From Neobacillus endophyticus (GTDB lineage: Bacteria; Bacillota; Bacilli; Bacillales; Cytobacillaceae), in NCBI RefSeq assembly GCF_013248975.1, contig NZ_JABRWH010000002.1:1-64000 (forward strand): a stretch of 64,000 bases of DNA. The letters are read 5' to 3'. The position numbers and the translations under genes are program-made. Position 1 is the stretch's first letter, and each line of letters opens with the position of its first letter. The notes beneath the pieces are model-generated. The model ran no database searches and had not been told where the DNA came from. It was given only the letters and a program-made list of their open reading frames with translations. Below, one piece after another: positions 8,976 to 18,201 of the stretch.

Positions 8976-9360
8976 TATTTATAATGATTTAAACCTATAA
9001 ATCGGAATTAATAAAACCGATATTTATAATGATTACGCTCTATAGTTATAAATTGTAATTGATAACATCGATATTTATAGTGATTTCGATTTATCATTAT
9101 CAAAACCGATTGATACTGAATGGTAAATAGTGTATTTATAATGATTATGATTTTTATTTGTTTATACTTATAAAAAGGTATTTGTAATGATTGATTTATT
9201 GGATATTTATAGTGATTGTGATTTGTACTAATTTATCTTTATAGAAATAGATTGTTAGTTATAAATAATCGAGTTATTTATAATGATTGAGAGATGATTT
9301 GAAAAAAAGATTATAAAATTTTATTCGTATTGATTTATAATCGAGTTATCTATAATGATA
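8976..9360 (+). repeat. Array of eight TATTTATAATGATT iterons (putative replication origin)
   Basis: A 14-base motif TATTTATAATGATT or a close variant recurs at 8976, 9021, 9072, 9133, 9179, 9204, 9275 and 9347, always in the same orientation. Variants carry GTGATT, TTGTAA or TCTATA changes. Spacing is 25-72 bases in a very AT-rich stretch of about 880 bases without a gene. Directly repeated AT-rich motifs next to a plasmid DNA-binding gene and close to tubZR are characteristic of an iteron origin or a centromere. Which one is not decidable from sequence. Confidence 0.75.
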
Positions 9361-9804
9361 ATGAATAAGTTTATTGATAGTTGAGGATATTTATAGAACG
9401 AGTAGCTTTTTTTGATCCGTCTGGATTGTAATTATTTATAGGTAGTGCAAGTGATTGATATTAGTGGCTATAATCACTATCAATCAGTAAATTGATTGGT
9501 AATTTGCAATCATATGACTGATTCAAAGTGATTTTTATAGTTATTAAAAAATACAATAGATAAATTTATTATCAGTGAACCCCAAGAATAGTAATGGTAG
9601 TTAAGGCTATGCCAACAAAGGTATGGATCAGTATTAAATGCAGGGTAAAGAGTGGCGTTTATTATTAGTTTTGACAGATTTATAATTTTTTATTCTAAAT
9701 GATTCATAATGATAAGGAGAGGAATGAGTGGATAAGTACGCGGTTTTCGGATTAGCTGGTTGTCCAACTTCCTAGGAAAATACAATTTAAGGAGTTGTGT
9801 AATT

Positions 9805-10239
9805 ATGAAAAACATTCATGATTTTTTAAAATCCTTTGCAGAAGTAAATTCTCAAAAATATGTTGAAAATGAATACGTATTTGTTAGGCTAACGGATTCC
9901 TCAAAAGAATGGCATCAAGAAGCATTAGACGTTTTTGAGAAATACAAAGCAGAACACTACAAATACTTTGTTAAACTAAATAACTGGAAAAATGAACTTT
10001 TATCAGAGTGTGAGAACTATTGGATTGGAAAAATACCAATTGATTTTGATTTAAAAGCATTAGTTCCTAAGGAATTTTTGATTGAAGCAATAATGGAAGA
10101 ACTAAAAGAAGAACCACAAGAAGTTATTAAGGCAAAAGACGACTTTGGTTATGAATTTAACAGAGTTGTTAGTTCGGAAGACTATTTTTTCGAAACTACT
10201 AAAGGGGTGTATTGGTTATCTTTCAGTGTTTATGATTAA
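9805..10239 (+). CDS. Unknown cytoplasmic protein, 144 aa
   Basis: Start at 9805 (MKNIHDFLKSF) chosen because AAGGAG lies about ten bases upstream; the longer frame from 9760 has none. The protein is charged and helical with no signal peptide, and the C-terminal half is rich in Glu, Lys and aromatic residues. A 15-codon ORF with its own AAGGAG (GTG at about 9729, VDKYAVFGLAGCPTS) precedes it, so it may be translated from a bicistronic message with a leader peptide. No family recognised. Confidence 0.6.
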   Translation: MKNIHDFLKSFAEVNSQKYVENEYVFVRLTDSSKEWHQEALDVFEKYKAEHYKYFVKLNNWKNELLSECENYWIGKIPIDFDLKALVPKEFLIEAIMEELKEEPQEVIKAKDDFGYEFNRVVSSEDYFFETTKGVYWLSFSVYD

Positions 10240-10561
10240 TATTTAGTTCTAAACAATATGATGCGAATATTTTCTTTTATACTTTGTTATATTTTTCACA
10301 TACTAACCCTGGCTTAATATCTTAAGGGAAAATCAGGATTTATAGAAAGATATAAAATAGAAAACAGGGTGATTTAAAGTGATTGCAAATTTTAGCGATA
10401 TTAATCATGATTAATCAGAGATATGAAGGTTGCAACAGTATGGATCTAGTTGGCGGAACAGGAGAAAAATAATACTTGTTTATAATAAAATTAAATAAGG
10501 GACAAACGTTCCTCAGGGGCCCCCAACTATTTTGGTGGAAAGAAGTGGTCAACAGAAAAAT

Positions 10562-10604
10562 AAACAGGATAGGCGATCTCAATACCAATCCTGTTTATTG
10601 TTGC
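10562..10604. terminator. Terminator downstream of tubZ
   Basis: AAACAGGATAGG and CCAATCCTGTTTATT form a stem with T-rich ends on both strands, placed just after the tubZ stop codon at 10608. Confidence 0.65.
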
Positions 10605-10607
10605 TTC

Positions 10608-12056
10608 CTATTCTAATCCGTCAAAATCCAATGAATCAATATCGATGTCAAAGTTATCATCTTTTTTCTCATTCTCAACTTTTTCATCTTCACCGAGATC
10701 AATACCTAAATCACTTAAATCTAAGTCCATATCAAATTCATCATCTTCTGTTGTTGCAGCAATTGAGGAGATAGCTGAATTTTTATATACGAATTTCCGT
10801 TGTCTTTCCATAAATTCGTTATATTCTTCAACTAAACCTTTAGCTAATCGGTTAGGAAGTGCTTCTGTTTTGAATACAGTGTACACAATGCCTTTTCTGT
10901 TATTATTTTCGACCAAGTAACCATTAAACACCGTTCCATTAATAGGTAATTCTTCTGTAACGGATTTCTTTGATATATCCATGAAAGAACTTGGTATTTT
11001 TTTATCTGGAGAAAGGACCGCTAACAATCCAACGTGATGCACTTTAGATGCGATATAACTGCCATCATCTTGCTTTTCCATCAATTCAACTGGCTGATGT
11101 AGATTACTTCCTTTGATAGACTCCATGAACATTTCTTGCAAATCAAATTCGTTGCTAATTGCTTTGATATCTCTGGTTATTTTGTTCATTACTAAGCAGC
11201 CGGTATGTTCCAAAATTAATCGTTTGAAATCTTGACTATCAAAAGTTACAGATGTGCCACCACCAGTTGTAGCGGTATTCATTTCGTGAATTATATCTTT
11301 AATTTGTAGGTTAGCATAATCACGGTAGTTGTCTACTTTAAGCCCTTGACGTTCATTAGTTGGCAACTTTTCGAAGTCATCAGCAAACTGTTGATTATCA
11401 GCGAATATAACAAATGCGATTCCTTTTGATTTGTCCTTTGCCAGTTTCCAGATGCGTTGAGTAAAATCATTAACTTGTCTCAATACGTCTGGTCCATCAT
11501 CTCTAACGGGCAGCGTAACAATGATACCGATTTTAACGGTTCTCTCTGCTGCGTTTTTTACAGCTTGTGCCATGTATTTTTTAAGATTTGCTTTGAAATC
11601 CGCTGGATCACTGGATTTTTGTAATTTTACTAATTCTTCTCGGATTATGGGCTTGTTATGGAAGTCGTTGAATTCTTCAATTGCCTTAATGATGGTTGAA
11701 GTTCCAGTACCTCCACCTAAACCTGCTAAAAACAATACGAGTTCGTCATTCGGTCTGACACGATCTGTTATAAATTGTTTTAACTTTTCTTTTACTTCTT
11801 CGTTTTCCTCAATAACTCTCATGGCTTTCTCAGGGTTTTTTCCCAAACCACCAAGATTAAGTGATACTCGATTACTCGTTGAAATATAACGTAATCCCTG
11901 TAAATCGCCATCATTACTATTTAGTGCAAGACAGTTATAGCAAGGAGTACCGTCTGTTTTTTTTATTGAGGCAAAAGCGTCAGCCATTCGTGTTCCTGCC
12001 TGGCCGAAGCCAACCATTGTCATATTGATTGCAGGGGGATTATTTGTAAATAGCAT
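10608..12056 (-). CDS. tubZ: TubZ-like tubulin/FtsZ GTPase for plasmid segregation
   Basis: A 482-residue protein with the tubulin-superfamily nucleotide site: GFGQAGTR (residues 16-23), NSNDGDL (47-53), and the GTP-binding signature GGGTGTS (114-120). A catalytic-type loop (RDYANLQIKDIIHEMN) lies in the C-domain. The acidic, flexible C-terminal tail (DLDLSDLGIDLGED and onward) resembles the TubZ tail that contacts TubR. Length is about that of Bacillus plasmid TubZ. The protein forms treadmilling GTP-dependent filaments that move TubR-bound plasmids. It lies 20 bases after tubR on the same strand, with AAGGAGAG before the ATG, so the two form an operon. The pXO1 homologue has also been linked to replication (RepX). 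Confidence 0.9.
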   Translation of the reverse strand: MLFTNNPPAINMTMVGFGQAGTRMADAFASIKKTDGTPCYNCLALNSNDGDLQGLRYISTSNRVSLNLGGLGKNPEKAMRVIEENEEVKEKLKQFITDRVRPNDELVLFLAGLGGGTGTSTIIKAIEEFNDFHNKPIIREELVKLQKSSDPADFKANLKKYMAQAVKNAAERTVKIGIIVTLPVRDDGPDVLRQVNDFTQRIWKLAKDKSKGIAFVIFADNQQFADDFEKLPTNERQGLKVDNYRDYANLQIKDIIHEMNTATTGGGTSVTFDSQDFKRLILEHTGCLVMNKITRDIKAISNEFDLQEMFMESIKGSNLHQPVELMEKQDDGSYIASKVHHVGLLAVLSPDKKIPSSFMDISKKSVTEELPINGTVFNGYLVENNNRKGIVYTVFKTEALPNRLAKGLVEEYNEFMERQRKFVYKNSAISSIAATTEDDEFDMDLDLSDLGIDLGEDEKVENEKKDDNFDIDIDSLDFDGLE

Positions 12057-12076
12057 TCAATATCTCTCCTTATAAA

Positions 12077-12508
12077 TTATTGTTTATTTTGATTTATCCT
12101 GATTGCTCTATTTTTAACGATTTCCTCTACGATCTGCCACCCACGGATTGTTAAAAACAAGAATTTATAGGGTTTAACATGTTTGTAGAATAGAAGTGAC
12201 ATATCTAACAATTTATCAACTTGTCTTTCTGCTGTTTTTCTGTGAATATTGGTTTTGATTTCATGAAACGTGTAGGAACGACCTTTTTCTACTTTGGTTA
12301 ACCTGTCGACCATTACATTTTCAACAATGTCATTAATGGTGACACCCCTGAGATTCAAATCTTCTCCTCTTTGTCCTCTTTCAGTCCTTCCGATAAATAT
12401 GCATACTTTTTTGGCGACTTCATCTGCTTCAATGATATCAGCAAACATTTGAACGAGTTCAGGAGGGAATTTAGTATCTATGTATTTTTGATGTAATTCA
12501 TCAATCAC
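12077..12508 (-). CDS. tubR: TubR-like winged-helix centromere-binding protein
   Basis: A 143-residue basic protein directly upstream of tubZ. It contains a winged-helix-like region (IHRKTAERQVDKLLDMSLLFYKHVKPYKFLFLTIRGWQIVEEI, residues about 90-132). TubR adaptors bind iterated centromere sites and the TubZ tail, and repress their own operon. The region just upstream (12555-12935) contains repeated AGAGTCT palindromes, the expected location of its binding sites. It is longer than the roughly 100-residue TubR of pBtoxis, so the assignment relies partly on context. Confidence 0.7.
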   Translation of the reverse strand: MIDELHQKYIDTKFPPELVQMFADIIEADEVAKKVCIFIGRTERGQRGEDLNLRGVTINDIVENVMVDRLTKVEKGRSYTFHEIKTNIHRKTAERQVDKLLDMSLLFYKHVKPYKFLFLTIRGWQIVEEIVKNRAIRINQNKQ

Positions 12509-12554
12509 ATGTATACCTCCTTTTTTTCACATTTACTACATATTACCTTATATT

Positions 12555-12935
12555 AGAGTCTGATACAAGACTCTGATACAAGAGTCTATGCAAGAGAGTT
12601 AACTCATTTTAATTTTCGAAAAATCGGTTGAGACGTTGGTGTTACTGTGTTTTTATTATGGTATCTATATATAGAGTCTAAGCTGTTGGTGATACTGGTT
12701 ATCTAAAAAAATACTTGAAAATATCATTCGTTTTCTTTGTGGATTTTTCTCTTAGGTGAATAAAAAGGGGATTCAGCAGATGATTATTAGTAAAAAACTC
12801 GGAAAATATGAATATTAAATTGTTAGAGTCTATATATAGACTCTATATATGATTGCTTTATTATCAATGGTTCTCTCTTTAAATGTAAGATTCGAATTAT
12901 TATAGACTCTATATATAGACTCTTTATATAGAGTC
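12555..12935. repeat. AGAGTCT palindrome clusters, putative tubC centromere/operator
   Basis: Clusters of AGAGTCT/AGACTCT half-sites occur at 12555-12600 (three half-sites spaced by GATACAAG), 12672-12678, 12825-12844 (a perfect 20-base palindrome with a TATATA centre) and 12905-12935 (two overlapping copies). They occupy the segment immediately upstream of tubR. In TubZRC systems the adaptor binds repeats in this position, so these are the best candidates for the centromere and for autorepression. Confidence 0.7.
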
Positions 12936-13442
12936 TTTATTCGAAAGGGGGACTTGCTTTGAAGTAGCGGCTATTTAGCATTATAAACGGAACGAATATA
13001 AAGAGCTAAAGAAGCAATTAACACACTTATTTGGTTAATAATCTATATTTTTCTGTACGTTAAATTATGATTATGGTCTAAAATGCGGGCAGATCCCGGT
13101 TACTGCCCCATCAATTTATAACAAAACTCCATAAACGGAGGATAAAAGGGGATGGCGAGGGAAGGGAATTTATAAATATTTATTTATCCTTAGTACCTCT
13201 CTCTTCTCTTTAAATCTTAAAAAATATGATTATCCCAGTGCCAGAATTCCAGAATTCCAGAATTCCACTTTTTTAGTGAAAGGGAGGGGGAGGTGTCGGC
13301 TGTCAAAACAACGGTTATGTAAAATTTTGCATCCGAAAAGAGGGGGGGAACTGGCTATATTTATTTGGGGTTAAGTGATTAAAAGTCTCAAATTTTTATT
13401 CATTTTAATTACCGAATGAAAACATTCATTTTTAAGATGAAG
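12936..13442. other. Gene-free stretch between putative centromere and oriT candidate
   Basis: About 500 bases without a credible ORF. The only structure I see is a tandem run of CAGAATTC (three copies, about 13242-13266) followed by short G-rich tracts. It separates the divergent tubRZ and transfer transcription units. Confidence 0.5.
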
Positions 13443-13520
13443 ACTCCAAAGTTGCACACCCAAGGTTGCATTGCCAAAGTTGCAGCCAATACTATGCAAC
13501 TTTGGGTGTGCAACTGGAGT
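13443..13520. repeat. Long imperfect inverted repeat, oriT or origin candidate
   Basis: ACTCCA..GTTGCACACCCAA.GTTGCA at 13443-13470 is repeated in inverted form at 13495-13520, differing by a two-base bulge and one mismatch. The 24-base loop itself contains an additional AAAGTTGCA half-site. The hairpin is not followed by a T-run, so it is not a terminator. It sits in the 1.3-kb non-coding stretch upstream of the replication-relaxation gene, where transfer origins and single-strand origins usually lie. Confidence 0.6.
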
Positions 13521-13741
13521 TGCATATCTAAAGCCTGATTTTCCAAGGGATTAAGGGGCGAAAAGAACCTGAAGTATTATACATTTTCCAAGTCCTTTTT
13601 AACATAATTTCACCAGCAATTTCCTTGTCAAAAACCAGCTCTTTTTCACCCACATTTTTAAGGTTTTTTTCTGATCTCTCCCCATGTAATATCACGCCCT
13701 AATTCTGTATAATCAATGAATAACTATACAAAAATTCGCTA

Positions 13742-13770
13742 TTTAGTTTGTCCAAGAACCATGCTATAAT
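13742..13770 (+). promoter_or_regulatory. Promoter of the relaxation/VirD4 operon
   Basis: An extended -10 (TGCTATAAT; TATAAT at 13765-13770) has a weak -35 (TTTAGT) 17 bases upstream. Transcription would start near 13777, giving a roughly 110-base leader that contains the attenuator at 13796-13862. Confidence 0.65.
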
Positions 13771-13795
13771 GTTTGATAAAATCTTATATTTGTAT

Positions 13796-13862
13796 TGGGA
13801 AAAACCCACATCTATTTAGGGATTAAATTTCACTATCCCTTTCTTAGGTGTGGGTTTTTTTT
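13796..13862 (+). promoter_or_regulatory. Leader A: attenuator with competing mini-hairpin
   Basis: TGGG-AAAAA-CCCA (13796-13808) can fold as a tiny hairpin. Its CCCA arm is also the 5' arm of an intrinsic terminator, AACCCACA pairing with TGTGGGTT (13849-13856), with an inner AGGGAT/ATCCCT stem and a T-run. The two folds exclude each other. The gene's ribosome site follows directly. Same architecture at 18046, 27183 and 55385. Confidence 0.7.
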
Positions 13863-13885
13863 CTTTAAATAAAGGGGAGATGAAA

Positions 13886-15187
13886 ATGAACGATGTCTAT
13901 ATTGGAGAAAACAGCAGGCGAATATCCTTAAAAGATTATGAGTTGGAACTCCTCTATAGGGTTTATAAAAACCGATTGCTCACTACCAATCAATTGTATC
14001 GGTGGATAGGCGCAGAAAACGTGATACGTTATGACAGTTTTTCCCGTAGGTTAAATAAATTCACGCAAAACTCCTTATTGGTACGGCATGAGTATTCGTT
14101 GGGTCAAAAGGGATTTCGCTATCACTACTTCAGTATAGGGACGAAGGGAATTGAGGTTCTTTTATCAAGTGGTTATTTATCGTCTGACACCAAATTATAT
14201 AACCACTTTAAGGTAGCAGGAGCCAAACGATTAGACCACTATCTTTCTACTCAAGAGGTTGTGATCTCAACTATGCTACGTATACGAAATGAAGGGATAG
14301 AGGGGATAGAGGATTTTTCGCCGTATGACTATTTATATATGGATGAAACGGCTGCTTCGCAAGATAAAAAGTTTGTTGTACCTGATTGGATTATTAAAAG
14401 TGATGACAAATTTATAAATATTGAGTTGGATACTGGAACTGAAAGTCTTGAGATGATTAGGGACAAATTGAAGGGGTATATCCGGTTAGCACAATCGCGT
14501 AAAACGGAAACTCATATTGTTCTTATGGCGGTAATCGATGATTTCTTTCCCACACGATTCGCCTATCCAGAACGACAAAGGCGAATCGGGAACATGAAAC
14601 AAGCCTTAGTTTGTACACCTGATATCCAATGTCCTAATTTGCAAGTGTTTATTGTTTCGCTGTCCAATGCAACCGAACTAGCATATCGGATTATTCGGAA
14701 TCAAATTCCTTTTGATCTTGAGAGTAAATCCATGGATGTACAGGTAGCTGTAACATTGTTAGGTGAATACAATGAGGTGTTTGAATATAAATTTTCGGAA
14801 TTAAAACCGGATATTTTCTATAATCCATCCATTCCGAAACATTACTATGCTGACGGTATTTATAAATTATCGAACCACGCTGGCACCTTTTCAGAAACGG
14901 TCATGTTCCTCGTAATGGATGAAGGATATGTTCAGGCTTTAGACCGTTTGGACTTTTTATACAAATCGGCTTTCCAATTTAATTCATTCAATGAACAAAT
15001 TGACCGTATGATCGTTTTGTATGACAGTCTGACATCACTTCAGTCTGACATTTTCGGAGCTGAATATCCGAAGGTTCTCTTTATTGATGGTCAGACACTA
15101 ACTTCTACTGTCAGACAGGAACCAAATTTTTTCAAACAAATATCACCATATCGAATGGAGATCACTACTTATGATAAAAGCCGTTAA
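13886..15187 (+). CDS. Replication-relaxation (Rlx-like) family protein
   Basis: A 433-residue protein. Start at 13886 because AAGGGGAG lies six bases upstream; the upstream GTG at 13850 is inside the terminator stem. Residues about 15-95 form a winged-helix segment (LLTTNQLYRWIG, SFSRRLNKF). A conserved core follows with PDWIIKSDDKFINIELDTGTES (about 165-186) and a RY-like YIRLAQ, the pattern of the Pfam replication-relaxation family (PF13814). These proteins are linked to plasmid nicking or transfer, but the biochemistry is poorly established and no classic relaxase His triad is visible. First gene of an operon with the VirD4-type ATPase, overlapping it by 17 bases. Confidence 0.75.
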   Translation: MNDVYIGENSRRISLKDYELELLYRVYKNRLLTTNQLYRWIGAENVIRYDSFSRRLNKFTQNSLLVRHEYSLGQKGFRYHYFSIGTKGIEVLLSSGYLSSDTKLYNHFKVAGAKRLDHYLSTQEVVISTMLRIRNEGIEGIEDFSPYDYLYMDETAASQDKKFVVPDWIIKSDDKFINIELDTGTESLEMIRDKLKGYIRLAQSRKTETHIVLMAVIDDFFPTRFAYPERQRRIGNMKQALVCTPDIQCPNLQVFIVSLSNATELAYRIIRNQIPFDLESKSMDVQVAVTLLGEYNEVFEYKFSELKPDIFYNPSIPKHYYADGIYKLSNHAGTFSETVMFLVMDEGYVQALDRLDFLYKSAFQFNSFNEQIDRMIVLYDSLTSLQSDIFGAEYPKVLFIDGQTLTSTVRQEPNFFKQISPYRMEITTYDKSR

Positions 15188-17942
15188 TTGGAAGGCGAGA
15201 CTGCCGTTTTTAATTGGGACTGCGCTTTTTCTAGATTCGTTCTATCAATTGTGTAGAGCCTTGGTCAATTTGATATTTTTGTTTAACGCTCAAACAACAG
15301 GGGAGATCAAGACCTTCTTCTTATTTGGAGACCCCATTCACCCAGGGTTTATCGGATTTGGAGTAGTCGTTCTTTTCTTCATCTGCACCTGGCTATTATC
15401 GACAAGGGTAAGTTATTATAAGGGGCTTAAATGGAGATTATTTCAGTTTTTAGTAATGGTTTTCGGGATTATGTTTCAATATTCATGGTTAATCACTGCA
15501 GCTGTTTATAATAAGCTCGTTCCATATTTCGCAATGCGGGCTAAGATGATCAATATTCAGGATAAAACGATGCAATATATATTGCTTCATAACACCGACC
15601 AGTTTTTATTGCTTCTCATGTCGTTGCCCCTTGTAGCAATGGGTATCGTCATTTTTCATCTTGGGGGATTGATTACAAAAAACCAAGAGGATTTAATTGA
15701 GGCTTTTGCACACTTCGAAATAAAAGGGAAATGGATACAAGGATTTACGAAGATCGAGAAAACAGATATATGGCCAGATGTGGAATTAGGAGAGAGTTCA
15801 GAAACAGGGGAAATGGTTACAATCCCTGGGCGAGATCGAACCTTGAACTCTATTATTATAGGGAGTATCGGAACAGGGAAAACCGCAGCTCTGGGACTCC
15901 CTATGATCAATCAAGATTTGCATTGGATGACAAGATTTATTAATGATTATCCAACCATTTCAAAACTGCCGAACTATCATTCGGAAGAAGTCAAAGGAAT
16001 GTACCTAAATGGTATCAGTATTATCGAGCCTTCCAACGATTTGTGTCAGAAAGCGCTCCAGCTAGTAAAGGCACATAATATACCAGAGAAGAGTATCACG
16101 TACATTAACCCGTTAGACCCGAATACGCCATCGATCAATCCGATGAAAGGGCCTGTTGATAAAGTTGCGGAAGCTTTTGCGCTTGTAATCGAAGGGCTGA
16201 ATGAGAGTGGAGAAACCAATGAATTCTTCCAGCAATCACAGAGAACCCATTTAAAGCATTATATTTATCTTTTAAAACTACATGAGCCTGATCAAGAAGT
16301 AACCTTTGATATGCTCTTAGATATGTACAACAATTCGCAGATCGTACGAAAAATGCATGAGAACCTAAAAAAGACTTTCCCGGAAGATTACGAGAATATT
16401 GCGGATCGGGATGAACGTAACCATTGGCAGATTGTGAAACAGATTGATGAGTGGTTTGACAACAACCTTGTTCCTAAAACCATGCGTACGCCACAAGGGG
16501 AAATACCTGTCATGATTCAAACGGGACCTTATCGCGGACAAGTGGAGTATTATGATGCCAAAGCAGAATTCGTTCAGGGTTTACGAAATGTTCTGAATGA
16601 TATTGGTGCAAATAAATTGATTCGTAGGGTACTCTTTGGAAAGAGTGATTTTGACTTTGACGTCCACCTAGAGCAAGGCGGCGTGTTACTTGTGAATACG
16701 AGTAAAGGTGAAATCTCAGGATTGTCCAACGTTTTAGGTAAGATCGTATTACTGAGCTTACAAAATGCTGTTTTCCGTCGTCCGCCTAACGTCTCAACGT
16801 TCCATCATATCATTGCCGACGAAGCGCCAGATTATCTTTATCAGCCTTTTAGGGAATTCCCTGCGCAATCCCGTAAGTATAAGGTGATTGTCACGATTAT
16901 TCTACAAACCATTACACAGTTAGCTGACAGATATGGTGAGTATTATATGGATACACTGATTGGTACTTTAAGAAACCGTATGGTCTACGGGGATTTACCT
17001 GCATTCGATAGTGAATACTTCAGTAAAATCTTTGGTGAAAAGTATGTTTATGAAGAAAGCACATCAGAACAATCGGTTTCTCCTATGTCAGATAACCCAA
17101 TGTCCCGCGGTGGTTCTTCGTTCAGTAAGAAAAAGGATGTTATGATGACAGCTGGGGACGTGATATATCAAGATGCCTTCCAGTGTAGTGTTAAAATCGT
17201 TGCTAATAACAAGCCAATGCCTGTCCAACAAATTAAAGCTAATTTTGTTCCTAAAGAGGAATTTAAAAAAGCAAAGGTTTTGGTTATTGATGATGCAGCG
17301 GAAATCTGGTTAGAAGAACGTCAGCTATTCCTAGAAGATAAGCCGAAAGAGGATATGGTGTCTGAGGGGATAGAGGTGGAAGAAAATAAGGATAAGGTGA
17401 TCTTTACAGAAGTACCTAAACCATCGTCTCCGAAGTATGAGGGGTTAGATGAAAAGCAAGTAGAAGAAACGGTGTCGCTAAAGCATGTGGATTTACCGAA
17501 AAATGACATTGTCTTTTCCCCGCCAAAACCATCTAGGCTGCGTACACATAAACCAGTAGCAGTAGAGAAAATGGCAGAAACGGAAGAGCCAAAAGGCAAT
17601 GCAGTAAATCTAGAGAAAGTTCCTCCAATCGAAAGTGACACAAAAATGAAAGAGAAGCTAGCGCCCGTTGAAATAGAGGTACAGGCTCCGTCACCTGTAG
17701 AAAAAGAGGAACAGCCACTAGTGGAGGGAAATAATCAACCAACTGATAGCGTGCTACCTAAAGAAGAGAAGAAACCAGAGTTAGAAGATTGGCAATCTCA
17801 ATTAAAGACACCAATCATTCCAACGCAGACGGAGGAAATAAAAGAACCGAAAAAAGGAAAGACTCCTGAAAGAAGTGCGATTGGCCCTAAAAGTCTGGAG
17901 TTAATTGATGAATTCGTTACATTTTTAAATGATGAAAAATAA
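15171..17942 (+). CDS. VirD4/TraG-type coupling ATPase
   Basis: A 923-residue protein with about four N-terminal membrane spans (near residues 12-37, 57-79, 88-115, 145-172). An intact Walker A, GSIGTGKT (231-238), and a Walker B within HHIIADEAPDYL (about 544-555) mark the ATPase. A long Pro/Glu/Lys-rich tail (about 700-923) is probably disordered. The family forms hexamers that pump the nicked plasmid strand to the transfer channel. GGAGAT precedes the ATG. It is translated with the relaxation protein, fitting relaxase recruitment by the coupling protein. The extended tail may be a docking region. No VirB4-like second ATPase is seen in the window. Confidence 0.88.
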   Translation: MIKAVNWKARLPFLIGTALFLDSFYQLCRALVNLIFLFNAQTTGEIKTFFLFGDPIHPGFIGFGVVVLFFICTWLLSTRVSYYKGLKWRLFQFLVMVFGIMFQYSWLITAAVYNKLVPYFAMRAKMINIQDKTMQYILLHNTDQFLLLLMSLPLVAMGIVIFHLGGLITKNQEDLIEAFAHFEIKGKWIQGFTKIEKTDIWPDVELGESSETGEMVTIPGRDRTLNSIIIGSIGTGKTAALGLPMINQDLHWMTRFINDYPTISKLPNYHSEEVKGMYLNGISIIEPSNDLCQKALQLVKAHNIPEKSITYINPLDPNTPSINPMKGPVDKVAEAFALVIEGLNESGETNEFFQQSQRTHLKHYIYLLKLHEPDQEVTFDMLLDMYNNSQIVRKMHENLKKTFPEDYENIADRDERNHWQIVKQIDEWFDNNLVPKTMRTPQGEIPVMIQTGPYRGQVEYYDAKAEFVQGLRNVLNDIGANKLIRRVLFGKSDFDFDVHLEQGGVLLVNTSKGEISGLSNVLGKIVLLSLQNAVFRRPPNVSTFHHIIADEAPDYLYQPFREFPAQSRKYKVIVTIILQTITQLADRYGEYYMDTLIGTLRNRMVYGDLPAFDSEYFSKIFGEKYVYEESTSEQSVSPMSDNPMSRGGSSFSKKKDVMMTAGDVIYQDAFQCSVKIVANNKPMPVQQIKANFVPKEEFKKAKVLVIDDAAEIWLEERQLFLEDKPKEDMVSEGIEVEENKDKVIFTEVPKPSSPKYEGLDEKQVEETVSLKHVDLPKNDIVFSPPKPSRLRTHKPVAVEKMAETEEPKGNAVNLEKVPPIESDTKMKEKLAPVEIEVQAPSPVEKEEQPLVEGNNQPTDSVLPKEEKKPELEDWQSQLKTPIIPTQTEEIKEPKKGKTPERSAIGPKSLELIDEFVTFLNDEK

Positions 17943-17964
17943 TGAACCCTATGCTAAATAGTTC

Positions 17965-17993
17965 TTGAATGAAAGCTAAGAATAAGATAATAT
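17965..17993 (+). promoter_or_regulatory. Promoter of the S1-module operon
   Basis: TTGAAT (17965-17970), 17-base spacer, TAATAT (17988-17993). It lies just after the coupling-ATPase gene and before leader B. Confidence 0.55.
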
Positions 17994-18045
17994 TTATATA
18001 TATTTATCTGGACGAATACATTCCATACAATCAAATAGATAAGAA

Positions 18046-18117
18046 TGGGAGAACCCCACAGCTAGGTTTTAGAGGTTTATTTGTTTAAACCCCTAGAATC
18101 TGTTGTGGGGTTTTTTT
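18046..18117 (+). promoter_or_regulatory. Leader B: attenuator with competing mini-hairpin
   Basis: TGGG-AGAA-CCCCA (18046-18058) overlaps the 5' arm of a terminator, AACCCCACA with TGTGGGGTT (18104-18112). An inner CTAGG/CCTAG stem and a seven-T run complete it. The S1-module gene follows at 18202. It might also terminate read-through from the coupling-ATPase operon. Confidence 0.7.
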
Positions 18118-18201
18118 GTTGCAATGGAAAGTACGGATAAATATAAAACAAACAGAAGAGCGTTTATTTAACTAAAATCAGATTTTAGGAGGATATAAAA
18201 T

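Noticed and set aside
8976..9360. CRISPR array
   Set aside because: Repeats are 14 bases, imperfect and irregularly spaced (25-72), without cas genes; they fit iterons.
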